A stretch of 64,000 nucleotides of DNA from an uncultured Kangiellaceae bacterium (GTDB lineage: Bacteria; Pseudomonadota; Gammaproteobacteria; Enterobacterales; Kangiellaceae). The stretch spans positions 1-64,000 of the forward strand of contig CAJQOL010000013.1 in the NCBI GenBank assembly GCA_905479925.1, given 5' to 3'. Shown in pieces: positions 29,025 through 38,272 of this stretch. Both the position numbers and the translations under genes were made by a program. The notes below the pieces were generated by a model. It saw only the letters and a list, made by a program, of their open reading frames with translations. It made no database searches and was not told the DNA's origin. Positions within the stretch are counted from its first letter, which is position 1; each line of letters opens with the position of its first letter.

Positions 29025-31505
29025 ATGGTTTTTAGCCGCTTATATCAAAATATTGTTGCTCTACCGTTAAAACTGCTGGTAAGTAGCAAGCTAGTTCCAG
29101 AAAATCCTTTGAAAGATTTAGATATAGAACCGGATGCACCTATCTATTATGTGTTTCAACGGCGTTCAACAAGTAGCTTTATTATGCTTAGAGATAAAGC
29201 GAAGCTATTAGGTCTGCCAGCGCCAAAGCTTATTAAACAAGGCTCAAAAGAAATAGAGAATGGTGCGGTATTTTTTCTACAATCAAAATCCTTTTTTAAC
29301 CTGGGGGGAAAACCGGTTAAAAAATATCAGCAGTTGCTTGCGACACTTTTACAAACTCAAAAAGAATCACCAGAAACTCATCACCAGTTAATTCCATTCT
29401 CGATTTATTGGGGACGAAATCCCGGCCGAGAAAATTCTTTTTTTAGACTAATGTTTACCGATTCAGAAAGTGCCAACCCCCTGCGTAAATTTTTCCTTTT
29501 TTTATTTCAAGGAAGGAATACCTTTGTACGAATTGCACAACCGGTGGACTTAAGAAAAATAATTCATCCCGACTCTGGTGAAAGCTCTCAGGTAACGAAA
29601 TTAACGCGCACATTACGAGTTCACTTCCATCGATTACGACGTGCAGCAATGGGTCCGTTAATTACTAATAGAAGTCAGGTTATCACTAACATTATTGTTA
29701 GCGACAATGTGAAAGGCGCTATTCAAAAAGAAAGTAAAACCAAGAAAATAAGTCTTAAAAAATCGACTAAACTTGCGGAAAAATATGCGAAAGAAATAGC
29801 GTCCGCCTATTCATACAAAGCCGTACGCTTTATGGAGTCTACCTTAACCCACCTATGGAATAGGATCTATGACGGCGTTGTTGTTAAAAACTCCGAAATG
29901 GTGAGAGACTTAGCATCAACCCATGAAATCATTTATGTACCCAGTCACCGTAGCCATATTGATTATTTGTTACTATCTTACACCCTCTATCATGAAGGTC
30001 TTGTTCCTCCACATATAGCTGCTGGCATTAACCTTAACTTTTGGCCTGCCGGACCGTTATTACGTAGGGGTGGGGCGTTCTTTTTGCGTCGTAGTTTTGG
30101 CGGAAATAAGTTATATACAGCGGTTTTTAACGAATATATTTTTCAACTAATGGACCGGGGTATTCCATTGGAATTTTTCCCAGAAGGCGGACGTAGTAGA
30201 ACAGGAAGATTATTACCCCCTAAAACAGGCCTGTTAGCTATGACGCTTCAAGCCCTATTAAGAGGCACCCGCCGGCCGGTTGTTATTGTGCCCGTTTATA
30301 TTGGTTATGAGCGAATTTTTGAAGGCAAGAGCTATTTAAATGAACTGCGTGGCGCAGAGAAAAAGAAGGAATCAATTGGACAACTATTAGGTATTAGAAA
30401 AACCCTAAAACAAAATTTTGGTAAAGTCTATTTGAACTTTGCTGAGCCTATCCACTTGAATGACTATCTTGATAAGAATCAACCGGATTGGCACGATTAC
30501 CGTGGTCAGGTTGGAGCAAAGCCAGCATGGCTATCGCCACAGGTTTCTGAGTTAGCTGAACTGGTCATGCAAAAAATCAATGCCTCTAGTACCGTAAATG
30601 CTATTAGCTTGGTCGCCCTAGTTTTACTGTCGACAGAAAGAAATGCAATTGGCAGAAAAGAATTAGTTGAGCAGCTAAATGTTTTATTATCTCTGCTCTG
30701 CTCTGCTCCTTATAGTTCGTTAACCCATATTCCAAGTGAAGATGGCGAATCAATTATTAAACAAGCTGAAGCGCTGGGTACCATTTATTCCATAGCTAAC
30801 CCAATGGGAGAAATTATAACAACTGATGAACAGACCGCGGTACTTTTGACCTATTATAGGAATAACATTTTACATGTTTTTATTAGTTATTCTTTGGTTG
30901 CCAGCTGTTTCATTAATGTGAAAAAAATTGCTCGTTCTACCTTACTCAAAAAATGCCGTTCTATTTTCCCGTTTATTAAACAAGAGCTTTATATTCAGTG
31001 GGACGATGAGATGCTCGACAAAAATCTTAATTTAGTCATTGATTTGTTCATCAAAGAAGGTCTAATTGTAGACAACGATAAACAGTTAGAGCGCTGCGAT
31101 GAAACTAGTAAGAAATTTGAGCAGTTAATGTCTCTCGCACAGATTGTTAGACCAACATTACTTCGCTATGGCATTCTGCTAACATTATTATCTAGCCAAG
31201 CAGGGCTTGGTCGAACAAGTCGTAAAGAGCTGGAAAAACATAGCCAGCAGGTCGCACAACGACTAGCTGCTTTATATAGTCTTAATGCTCCTGAATCATT
31301 TGATAAGAACCTTTTCAAAACAACCATTAGCGTTTTAAAAGACGCCGATTTAATCAGGGTTGCTGAAGATAATTCTTTTGATATCGACCCTAAGTTAGCA
31401 CTACTGAATCAGCAGGTACTGGATAATATAAATATTTCTTCTAAACACATTATGCAAAAAACAGCATCGTGGGCCAAGAAATACTGGGAAAAAACCACCA
31501 CTTAA
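29025..31505 (+). CDS. plsB: glycerol-3-phosphate 1-O-acyltransferase PlsB
   Basis: First step of membrane phospholipid synthesis, at the inner membrane. The 826 residues are standard for gammaproteobacterial PlsB. The catalytic HRSHID motif (H-x4-D) lies at 308-313, followed by the conserved FFLRRSF and FPEGGRSRTGRLL blocks. AGGA precedes the ATG. The gene starts 139 bp after the decarboxylase and may be independently transcribed. An inverted repeat CGACAAT / ATTGTCG at 31530-31552 follows the stop but lacks a T-run. Confidence 0.97.
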   Translation: MVFSRLYQNIVALPLKLLVSSKLVPENPLKDLDIEPDAPIYYVFQRRSTSSFIMLRDKAKLLGLPAPKLIKQGSKEIENGAVFFLQSKSFFNLGGKPVKKYQQLLATLLQTQKESPETHHQLIPFSIYWGRNPGRENSFFRLMFTDSESANPLRKFFLFLFQGRNTFVRIAQPVDLRKIIHPDSGESSQVTKLTRTLRVHFHRLRRAAMGPLITNRSQVITNIIVSDNVKGAIQKESKTKKISLKKSTKLAEKYAKEIASAYSYKAVRFMESTLTHLWNRIYDGVVVKNSEMVRDLASTHEIIYVPSHRSHIDYLLLSYTLYHEGLVPPHIAAGINLNFWPAGPLLRRGGAFFLRRSFGGNKLYTAVFNEYIFQLMDRGIPLEFFPEGGRSRTGRLLPPKTGLLAMTLQALLRGTRRPVVIVPVYIGYERIFEGKSYLNELRGAEKKKESIGQLLGIRKTLKQNFGKVYLNFAEPIHLNDYLDKNQPDWHDYRGQVGAKPAWLSPQVSELAELVMQKINASSTVNAISLVALVLLSTERNAIGRKELVEQLNVLLSLLCSAPYSSLTHIPSEDGESIIKQAEALGTIYSIANPMGEIITTDEQTAVLLTYYRNNILHVFISYSLVASCFINVKKIARSTLLKKCRSIFPFIKQELYIQWDDEMLDKNLNLVIDLFIKEGLIVDNDKQLERCDETSKKFEQLMSLAQIVRPTLLRYGILLTLLSSQAGLGRTSRKELEKHSQQVAQRLAALYSLNAPESFDKNLFKTTISVLKDADLIRVAEDNSFDIDPKLALLNQQVLDNINISSKHIMQKTASWAKKYWEKTTT

Positions 31506-31860
31506 AAATAATACGACTCGCCGATTCAGCGACAATCAAACTTGAATTGTCGTTGATTGGTTCAAAAATATAGCTTTTCATCTGTATCGCAAAACTCGCC
31601 CCGATAGTTTCTTTGGCGGCTTGTCACTTCAGAAATATTATCCTGAATAGAATTAATATCTAACCTAGATATATTTTTTATAGACCAAGCGAATTAATGC
31701 CCATCCTTTATACATTCGACTTATTTACTTACGGTTTTCAAGTTGAGCGTAATTCTTAGCTATGGTTATATAAATAGCATCAATACAAAGGTTTTTAACA
31801 CTCCCGTTTATTCATTACTAATATACCGGAAAGTAATATACCTGAAAGAATGAGATTTTC
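31506..31860. other. 355 bp intergenic region plsB / dehydrogenase
   Basis: No gene seen. It contains the weak hairpin after plsB (31530-31552) and a duplicated 15 bp unit immediately upstream of the next gene (31819-31848). Confidence 0.5.
31819..31848 (+). repeat. two 15 bp tandem repeats upstream of the dehydrogenase
   Basis: TAATATACCGGAAAG and TAATATACCTGAAAG differ by one base. They end 12 bp before the ATG, so they may affect promoter or leader function. Confidence 0.85.
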
Positions 31861-32859
31861 ATGAAAGCAATCATCTATCAAAACTATGGTGCTCCCGAAG
31901 TACTTAATGTCGCGGAAGTTAAAAAACCGGAAGTAAAAGAAGGCCAAATACTTATTAAGGTATTAGCCGCCGAGGTAACTAAAGCTGACTGTGAAATGCG
32001 TAGCTTTAAATTCCCTGTAAAGTGGTTCTGGCTTCCACTACGAATAGCACTCGGCATTACAAAACCTAGGAATCAAATACTCGGTGGATACTTTTGCGGT
32101 GTTGTTGATGAGATAGGTGATATAGCTGATGATAAAGCGGCACATGAAGCTGAGCAATTGCAAGTAGGACAAACCGTTTTTGGGTCCGCTGGTTTTCATA
32201 TGGGTGCATATGGCGAGTACCTTTGCCTATCTAGCGATGCTTCGGTGATCTCTAAACCAACCAATATGAGCCCGGTGGAAGCTGCTGCGCTGCCACTTGG
32301 AGGCTTTAATGCGCTACATTATCTGAAACGGGCCAATATCCAGCCTGGAGAAAAAGTGTTGATCAATGGTGCCGGAGGAAGTATTGGTTTGTTTGCAGTA
32401 CAAATTGCCAAGCAGCTAGGCGCTGAAATAACCGCCGTTGATAGCGGAGCTAAACAGCAAATGTTGGAATCCATCGGCATCGACCATTTTATCGACTATA
32501 CAAAAACTGATTTTACTAAAAGCTCAGAAAGCTACGACGTCATTTTTAGCATGGTCGCTAGTAATTCGTACTCAGGCTGTATAAGACGTTTAAAAAGCGG
32601 TGGTCGATACCTAATGGCAAACCCACGATTCTTACTGATGTTACGTTCAGTATTAACTACAAGGTTCTCTAATAAAACCGTGCTGTTCGCTTTTGCGGGA
32701 GAAAAAAAAGAAGAGTTACTTGAGTTGAAAGACATGGTCGAAAAAGAACAAATTCGTTCAATTATTGATAAGGTATATCAACCGGAACAAGCTGCTGAAG
32801 CCCACCATCGAGTGGAAACGGAGAATCGAATTGGCAGTGTGGTTATTAGGTTGCAGTAA
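31861..32859 (+). CDS. NAD(P)-dependent dehydrogenase of the quinone oxidoreductase (MDR) family
   Basis: Medium-chain reductase of 332 residues with a GroES-like N-terminal domain and a Rossmann fold with GAGGSIGLFAVQIAKQLGA near 165-185. The zinc-ligand cysteines of alcohol dehydrogenases are absent, so a quinone or enal reductase role is more likely than alcohol oxidation. The exact substrate is unknown. It is convergent with the alkaline phosphatase gene. A duplicated 15 bp unit lies just upstream. Confidence 0.82.
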   Translation: MKAIIYQNYGAPEVLNVAEVKKPEVKEGQILIKVLAAEVTKADCEMRSFKFPVKWFWLPLRIALGITKPRNQILGGYFCGVVDEIGDIADDKAAHEAEQLQVGQTVFGSAGFHMGAYGEYLCLSSDASVISKPTNMSPVEAAALPLGGFNALHYLKRANIQPGEKVLINGAGGSIGLFAVQIAKQLGAEITAVDSGAKQQMLESIGIDHFIDYTKTDFTKSSESYDVIFSMVASNSYSGCIRRLKSGGRYLMANPRFLLMLRSVLTTRFSNKTVLFAFAGEKKEELLELKDMVEKEQIRSIIDKVYQPEQAAEAHHRVETENRIGSVVIRLQ

Positions 32860-32916
32860 ACTTAAGTGATGTTATTGTCTTTTGTAAGAGGCGATAACTA
32901 TTCTGAAACAATATGC

Positions 32917-32942
32917 AAAACCTTGAGATAACCCAAGGTTTT
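32917..32942. terminator. hairpin between convergent genes, possible bidirectional terminator
   Basis: AAAACCTTG and CAAGGTTTT pair across a short loop. The flanking A and T runs are only four bases long, so termination strength is doubtful. Confidence 0.5.
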
Positions 32943-32981
32943 GCCATGCTAAAAAAACTTATCGATTATCGTTCTACCAAC

Positions 32982-34607
32982 CTATCGTCTTTTCATCGCC
33001 GATACTGCTTTTTTCTCTAGCTTAGCGGCTTCGTTCATCGCATGAAATATAATGCTTTGCTCGTTAGTTCCGCTAATTAATTTAGCACCAGGTCCTTGTC
33101 CATAAATGGCAACATCTTCACCAGCATGAGTTTCAGAGGAAAGTGGTACTAATGCTTCTTGGTGATAACCACTCGATTGAGTATCTACACCAACTAAGTC
33201 TTTACGACCAGCGTCCGCTGAATAGCCGTAAGTTGCATCAGCATTTGTTTCGTCACCTAAGTCTCTAAAACCACGACCATTGGAGTAACCTAATGTTGTG
33301 TAGGGTAGGCCATCAGACGCTAAAGATGGTTCTTCGTTTCCAGGAGAAACAACTTTTCCTAAAATCGGATTACCGCGTTTTGGGTAGCCTGCAATTGTGA
33401 ATACATGACTATGGTCAGCGGTAACAATGATTAATGTTTCGCTCATATCAGATGCTTCAACCGCTGCTTTTACAGCGTCAGAAAACGCGATTGTATCAGT
33501 CAACGCGTTAAAAGCACTTCCCGCATGATGACCATGGTCAATTCGTCCTGACTCTACTGATAAGAAGTAGCCATTCGGATTGTTATCTAATACATCAATG
33601 GCTTTAGTGGTCATTTCTACGATTGATGGCTCACCTGCGATATCGTTTCCTCTATCAGCTTCGTATTGCATATGAGACTCATTGAAAAGAGCAAAGATTT
33701 TGCTTGTTGTGTTAGCATCAATCGAATCGAAACCAGCTTGGTCATAAACGTACTCGCCATAAGGGTATGCATTTTGCCATTCCGACACTAAATCACGTCC
33801 GTCGGTACGATCACCTTCCACAGAACTTGAAGCGTCAGGGCTGTTGTAGTCTGCATCTTTAGGTAGGAAGTGACGACGTCCACCGCCCATTACCACTTCA
33901 ATTCCATCAACATTTCTAGCATTAGGAAAACGTTGACGTAGGTTACTTTCAAAATTCACTAGCTGAGAGGCTATATCTTCACAGCCACCGTCGATAGCGT
34001 CGGCAGGCATATCAGAGATATCTTCCCAGTTTCTATCAGCTGACTTAGCGTAAGTTGCAGCAGGTGTTGCATGAGTAATTCGAGCTGTAGATAGTATACC
34101 CGTCGATTTTCCTGCAATTTCAGCCAGTTCTAACGCCGTTACTAACTCGTTACCAGCAACAGTAGAACAATCTCCACGAACGATATCTTCGTCAACACCG
34201 ATAACACCAACGTCAGTTTTAACACCTGACATCATCGCCGTCATTGTTCCCGCTGAATCTGGAGTTTGTGCATCAACGTTATAAGTTTTTGCTAAACCAG
34301 TGTAGGGAAAAAGGTCCATCGCTAGATCGTTTTCTTCACCCATCATGCCTTTTAATTGACCTTCAAGAATACGGGCAGCTGTTACAGTAGAAACTCCCAT
34401 ACCGTCGCCAACAAACAAGATAACATTCTTAGCTTTTATTCCAGAGGTACCTTTACGCTTAACCACGCTCTTGGCATCCATGTACCATTGGTTGCTTTTC
34501 TGGTAGTCGGGAATAATTGATTTTGAGCCGCGTGACTCCGCGCTAGCCGTAAAGGCGATGCTCGAAGTCGCTAGTACGCCAGCGATTAGCATTGCTGATT
34601 TTTTCAT
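32982..34607 (-). CDS. alkaline phosphatase, PhoA family
   Basis: Periplasmic phosphomonoesterase. Two ATGs compete, at 34616 and 34607. The AGGAG ribosome site sits one base from the first and ten from the second, so the second (MKKSAMLIAGVLA) is the likely start. A Sec signal peptide ends near ASA. The metal-binding Asp is in FVGDGMG and the phosphorylated Ser118 is in TPDSAGT, with zinc ligands in ESGRIDHGHH and TADHSH. It has 541 residues, longer than the roughly 450-residue E. coli enzyme. Phosphate starvation is the usual trigger, but I see no convincing Pho box. Confidence 0.9.
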   Translation of the reverse strand: MKKSAMLIAGVLATSSIAFTASAESRGSKSIIPDYQKSNQWYMDAKSVVKRKGTSGIKAKNVILFVGDGMGVSTVTAARILEGQLKGMMGEENDLAMDLFPYTGLAKTYNVDAQTPDSAGTMTAMMSGVKTDVGVIGVDEDIVRGDCSTVAGNELVTALELAEIAGKSTGILSTARITHATPAATYAKSADRNWEDISDMPADAIDGGCEDIASQLVNFESNLRQRFPNARNVDGIEVVMGGGRRHFLPKDADYNSPDASSSVEGDRTDGRDLVSEWQNAYPYGEYVYDQAGFDSIDANTTSKIFALFNESHMQYEADRGNDIAGEPSIVEMTTKAIDVLDNNPNGYFLSVESGRIDHGHHAGSAFNALTDTIAFSDAVKAAVEASDMSETLIIVTADHSHVFTIAGYPKRGNPILGKVVSPGNEEPSLASDGLPYTTLGYSNGRGFRDLGDETNADATYGYSADAGRKDLVGVDTQSSGYHQEALVPLSSETHAGEDVAIYGQGPGAKLISGTNEQSIIFHAMNEAAKLEKKAVSAMKRR

Positions 34608-34616
34608 TGTGTTCAT

Positions 34617-34800
34617 GCTCCTGTGTTTTACTTTAGTGTTTTTTATTAGAATAGAAATTTAACTGCCATTAAAGTCTAAGGAGCTGATGTTTCAAAAATA
34701 TTGCAGGTTTGTTTAAGTTTAATTACAGGAAGCGTCTCGCCTCATACACTTTTGAGATTTTTTGTTGGGGTTCGAACCACCAACCTACAGTTTAGCGCGA
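34617..34800. other. promoter side of the alkaline phosphatase gene
   Basis: AT-rich and without coding signs. An imperfect palindrome centred on GGTTCGAACC (about 34764-34784, flanked by GTTGG and CCAAC) could be an operator. Confidence 0.4.
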
Positions 34801-34971
34801 CATAGCAGGATAAGAAGGTTTAAATTTTAAAAGGCTAAAAATGTTTTAGCTGATAGACACAGCAGTAACTTTGTCGCCTTTGAAGTTGGTTTTTCATCCC
34901 AAAGTTATTTCGGTAAGTGTTTTAAAGCGCAATTTGGCGTATCCCCGCTAAGCTACATTGATAGCCAATAG
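34801..34971 (+). pseudogene. remnant of an AraC-family regulator (C-terminal helix-turn-helix)
   Basis: One frame reads KAKNVLAD, then FVAFEVGFSSQSYFGKCF and FGVSPLSY, and ends at TAG 34969-34971. This is the second helix-turn-helix and the C-terminal end of an AraC/XylS activator. Upstream the frame has a stop (34828) and no N-terminal domain, so only about 46 codons survive. It looks like the tail of a deleted regulator gene, lying between the phosphatase and the PDZ protein gene. Confidence 0.72.
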
Positions 34972-35040
34972 TGTTCAATCTATTAGCTTAACAGGGGAAC
35001 GCTTGTTACTTTTCCTAAGGCATATTGTTGTAATGTATAT

Positions 35041-35085
35041 TATCGTAAGACATAGCATCGTAAGACATAGTATCGTAAGGTTCAC
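35041..35085 (+). repeat. three 15 bp tandem repeats
   Basis: TATCGTAAGACATAG, CATCGTAAGACATAG and TATCGTAAGGTTCAC lie just after the stop of the PDZ protein gene, on the 3' side. The third copy is diverged at its end. Confidence 0.9.
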
Positions 35086-35108
35086 TAGCCACTTTAAATA
35101 CTAAGGCG

Positions 35109-36008
35109 TTATAACTCACACTCACTATCTGAAGTTTTCCAAACGACTGGGTTCCAGTACTCTTCCCTGCTTTTTCGTGTTCGCTTTTTCCGATCGAATT
35201 TTGCCGCTATATGATATGTTTTATTAGGTTCTATATTCACTTCAATTAATTTAGAACTTTTCATGCCACCACGACGTCGTTTTAGCGATGGGTCATCAAT
35301 GAGTTCGTGAACATAGATTTGATGTTTGCCTGCGGACAATTTAAACGAGTGACGGCTTCGTATAGTTGCATTATCATCAATTTTGTTAATGTATGAGGCG
35401 TATAAATCTCTTGAACGTGGCGGCCCAAAAAGCACTGAAACATACCCGCACGCACTACTATCGGCCTCTAACATGTTAGCAGCAACTTTTGCACCTGGCG
35501 TGCCAACTTGTAGCCTAATTGTTGGTGTAAAACGCCCCTCTAAAGTAGTGTTATAGCTGCTAACATTATTGCCGTTATCAACTGAAAACTGGATGCTATC
35601 TCCGGCGCTCAACATCTGTATTTGATTCAAAATATCAATGCTATTTGAACTCTGTATTTTTGTATTATTAAAGCTAACTAGGTTAGCGCCTATTTCCAAA
35701 TCTAAAGACTCTGCGGTACTTCCTGGTGTAACAGATAGAATTTTAAACCCTTTACTTGGTTCATCTACGTCAAGCAAGAGTCCAAGATTTGCTTCTTTTT
35801 GTGCGGGAAGCTCAATCGTTAGGTTTATATCTTCAGCAGTTTTGCCGACTTTTGCTTCGTTCTTTCCTATTGCTAAAAGCGTTCCTTTAATTTGTGTTTT
35901 CAACTGCTCTACCAGCGCCTCAGATTCGGCGGTTAGCTGCGGAGCCGCGGCTAGCTGAAAGCTTATTAAAGATACTCCAAGCAGTTTAAATATACTTGAT
36001 TTGTTCAT
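35109..36008 (-). CDS. secreted PDZ-domain protein, third gene of an ECF sigma operon
   Basis: Unknown function. The 299 residues have a signal peptide (cleavage near LAAA), a helical stretch, and a PDZ-like domain at about 73-150 (LGLLLDVDEP and IQSSNSIDILNQIQ). The C-terminal beta-rich domain from about 185 has FKLSAGKHQIYVHEL and IEVNIEPNKTYHIAAKF, resembling small envelope beta-sandwich modules. The ATG has AGAGGA upstream. It follows the anti-sigma gene by 14 bp, so it is probably co-expressed and may sense or protect the envelope under control of that sigma factor. Confidence 0.6.
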   Translation of the reverse strand: MNKSSIFKLLGVSLISFQLAAAPQLTAESEALVEQLKTQIKGTLLAIGKNEAKVGKTAEDINLTIELPAQKEANLGLLLDVDEPSKGFKILSVTPGSTAESLDLEIGANLVSFNNTKIQSSNSIDILNQIQMLSAGDSIQFSVDNGNNVSSYNTTLEGRFTPTIRLQVGTPGAKVAANMLEADSSACGYVSVLFGPPRSRDLYASYINKIDDNATIRSRHSFKLSAGKHQIYVHELIDDPSLKRRRGGMKSSKLIEVNIEPNKTYHIAAKFDRKKRTRKSREEYWNPVVWKTSDSECEL

Positions 36009-36022
36009 AATAGATTCCTCTT

Positions 36023-36634
36023 TTAAATAAAAATGGGGGTCTTTATTGTTTTTTTTGTTTGTTCATCAATCATCAATCTAATGGTAAAAATTCTTTGCTG
36101 CCAAAGCGTCATTTTTTCCGTTTTACTTAAACCATTGATATAGGCTCTTTGTAACTCATCATCGATACTGGCAAGTTTATTGTTAAGTGGTTGACTGGCA
36201 CTTAACACTAATTGACTGGATTCGTTTAAGTTCTTTAATGTTTTTTGTAATTGGTTATTTTCTTCAATAAGTTCAGCTAAAGTAGGTGAATTTATAGCTT
36301 CACCCAATTCGGTTTTAGACTCTAAGAAAATACCAGAGACTAATACCGCAGCAAGCGAAGCCGCCAAAGCAAAACTACTAATTTGCCAGAATTTGGAGTT
36401 ACTCTTTTTTTCCACTACAGAGCTTTCTTCTGACTCAACCTGATGAGTCGCAGCAATTTCAGCCCAACGATCGCTTGGCATATCGAGTGAATCAAAAGTT
36501 GCCAGCTTTTCTTGTAGTGACTGATGTGTTCGCGCCCTAGCTTGACAGGTTTCGCACAAAGATAGATGTAACTTGAGTTCAGAAGAAACATTATCTTGTG
36601 ACGCTGATAAAAGCTGTTCATCGGTTAAGTGCAT
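36023..36634 (-). CDS. membrane anti-sigma factor with zinc-finger-like N-terminus
   Basis: The 203 residues begin with a short ZAS-like segment, LHLSLCETCQAR, that contains the H-x3-C-x2-C motif of zinc anti-sigma factors. One membrane segment lies near 87-107, followed by a periplasmic part with a coiled-coil region. It overlaps the sigma factor gene by 17 bases and is followed closely by the PDZ protein gene. It most likely holds the sigma factor inactive at the inner membrane until a signal arrives. Confidence 0.8.
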   Translation of the reverse strand: MHLTDEQLLSASQDNVSSELKLHLSLCETCQARARTHQSLQEKLATFDSLDMPSDRWAEIAATHQVESEESSVVEKKSNSKFWQISSFALAASLAAVLVSGIFLESKTELGEAINSPTLAELIEENNQLQKTLKNLNESSQLVLSASQPLNNKLASIDDELQRAYINGLSKTEKMTLWQQRIFTIRLMIDEQTKKTIKTPIFI

Positions 36635-37190
36635 ATTCCACCTCTTGCCTCTTGGCTATCTCTTTTAACTTTTTATAGGCTCTACACAAAGTGACCTTGG
36701 AAAAACTCTCTGATTTCTCATATAACTTGCCGATTTCTCGATGATTATATCCTTCAAGCTCATGCAGTAATAAAACTGCCCTCTGCTCATCACTTAATTT
36801 GGCTAGTAAGTACTCGAGATCTCGGCAACTATTAAGCCAGTTGTCATCAAATAGATCCCTACTTTCTAATTCGCCAACTTCCTCGGTTGTTACTAGTTGG
36901 ACTTTTTTCTTCTGCCTAACGGCGTTAATCGTTTCATTAACAATAATTCGCCTAATCCAACCTGCAAATGATCCTTCACCACGATATTGTTTAATGACTT
37001 TCATAATTCTAATAAATGCATTTTGGACCACGTCCTGCGCTAACATAGAATCCCGACATATTCGAAGAGCGAGAGTATAAGCCGCGCTTGAGTAGGTCCT
37101 ATAGATATCTTCAAATGCTTTAATATCATTTGCCTTCGCCCGCTTAATTAGCGCGCTAGATAATTCTTGTGAAAATCCATTTTTATTCAT
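36618..37190 (-). CDS. ECF-family RNA polymerase sigma factor
   Basis: Alternative sigma factor of about 190 residues. Region 2 includes RICRDSMLAQDVVQNAFIRIM and the DNA-contacting FAGWIRRIIVNETINAVRQ. Region 4 has LHELEGYNHREIGKLY near the C-terminus. I prefer ATG 37190; a TTG at 37202 would add four residues. The gene heads a three-gene operon with its anti-sigma factor and a PDZ protein. A possible self-recognised promoter lies upstream. Confidence 0.9.
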   Translation of the reverse strand: MNKNGFSQELSSALIKRAKANDIKAFEDIYRTYSSAAYTLALRICRDSMLAQDVVQNAFIRIMKVIKQYRGEGSFAGWIRRIIVNETINAVRQKKKVQLVTTEEVGELESRDLFDDNWLNSCRDLEYLLAKLSDEQRAVLLLHELEGYNHREIGKLYEKSESFSKVTLCRAYKKLKEIAKRQEVEYALNR

Positions 37191-37231
37191 AGAACTCGGC
37201 AAAATATCGTTTTTTATTGTGTTATATAAGG

Positions 37232-37260
37232 TAAGACAAGCAGGAGCTGAAAAGGGTTAC
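37232..37260 (-). promoter_or_regulatory. candidate ECF-type promoter of the sigma operon
   Basis: On the reverse strand, GTAACCC (37260-37254) is followed after 16 bases by GTCTTA (37237-37232). ECF promoters often have an AAC-containing -35 and a GTC-containing -10 with this spacing, and ECF operons commonly autoregulate. A match by eye only. Confidence 0.45.
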
Positions 37261-37310
37261 ATCTATTTAATAGCAATTTAAGACCCTAAACACTAATTAG
37301 GTCAGCTAAC

Positions 37311-37352
37311 TGTATAAGGTAAATTGGATAAGGTAATTTGTATAAGGTAAAT
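37311..37352 (+). repeat. three 14 bp tandem repeats
   Basis: TGTATAAGGTAAAT, TGGATAAGGTAATT and TGTATAAGGTAAAT. The first and third are identical. Confidence 0.9.
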
Positions 37353-37401
37353 TATACAAACTAACTGAATACAGTGATCATACAAGCAAGCCGAGCCAAT
37401 A

Positions 37402-37440
37402 AGCAAAGTCGGCGAGCAAAGTCGGCAAGCAAAATCAGAA
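37402..37440 (+). repeat. three 13 bp tandem repeats
   Basis: AGCAAAGTCGGCG, AGCAAAGTCGGCA and AGCAAAATCAGAA, 50 bp away from the 14 bp array. The third copy is diverged. Confidence 0.85.
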
Positions 37441-37480
37441 GCTTAACGAAACAAGAACTTAATCTGTTAAAAGGTTGTAA

Positions 37481-38173
37481 TTATCTTATGGCGCGGAACA
37501 AGGCTAACCAGCGCCATAGTCTCAAAATATCCGCTAATGCTGCAGCCACGTAGGTTAATGCGCATGCTCGCAATATTTGCCGTATAGCAGGCATGTAAGC
37601 TTCTGGAACATAACCGCCGTTACCTAAAATGGGTAAAGCCTTGTTAAAGCTAGCATCCCACTCTTCTGGCAATATGGCGAGGTACATGAAAACTGAGGAA
37701 AGCATGGTGACAAGTCCAATGACCATCATAAGGCCTGCGACGTGCGGAATCTTTATGATAATTCCGATTAGCGGGATGGCCATTAAGCAACCAACACCTA
37801 TCTTTTGTAATCGGTGTGCCCCAGACAGGTATTTTTTTCTCAAGTGACTAACCGGTTCATCTCGGTTGAATTGGATAGCGTGCCCTACTTCGTGAGCCGC
37901 AACGGCGACGGCGGTTAATGATTTGCCGTTATAATACTCAGGGCTTAGTCTGACTTTATTATCTTGGGGGTCATAATGATCGGCGCCAGGTTCAGAGGTT
38001 TCAACTTCGACTTGTTGTAAATCAAACTTATCTAATAGGTGTCGTGCTAGTTCCTTACCGGTTCCTGGCATCATGTCGAGCTCATCGGAGTGCTTACGCA
38101 ACACATACTTAACCCACCACTGTGGCGCTAGTACCAACAAAACAACCAATAATATAATAACCACAATTATCAA
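37481..38173 (-). CDS. membrane zinc metallopeptidase, YugP-like
   Basis: Member of the neutral zinc metallopeptidase family 2. The HEVGH zinc motif lies in VAVAAHEVGHAIQ, and three to four membrane segments surround it. The in-frame TTG at 38173 has AGGGAGA about seven bases upstream and starts MIIVVIILL, so I prefer it to the TTG at 38191. The length is about 230 residues, usual for the family. No substrate is known. It follows the EnvZ-like gene by about 100 bp on the same strand. Confidence 0.85.
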   Translation of the reverse strand: MIIVVIILLVVLLVLAPQWWVKYVLRKHSDELDMMPGTGKELARHLLDKFDLQQVEVETSEPGADHYDPQDNKVRLSPEYYNGKSLTAVAVAAHEVGHAIQFNRDEPVSHLRKKYLSGAHRLQKIGVGCLMAIPLIGIIIKIPHVAGLMMVIGLVTMLSSVFMYLAILPEEWDASFNKALPILGNGGYVPEAYMPAIRQILRACALTYVAAALADILRLWRWLALFRAIR

Positions 38174-38272
38174 TTGTGCTCTCCCTGGCAAAAACCAGAA
38201 CTAACTGACTTTGAGACTAAAGGATAAACCCAACATGCTCGATTTAAGCGGTAAATAGCCGTTGAATAATTG

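Noticed and set aside
31530-31552. Hairpin after plsB as a rho-independent terminator
   Set aside because: The stem is seven pairs, but no T-run follows, so termination cannot be claimed.
34760-34790. GGTTCGAACC resembling a tRNA T-loop
   Set aside because: The flanking bases do not form a five-pair T-stem, and no acceptor, D or anticodon arms can be drawn on either strand. It is better described as a palindrome.
37311-37440. Short repeats that could suggest a CRISPR array
   Set aside because: The units are 13-14 bp and directly adjacent, with no unique spacers and no cas genes.
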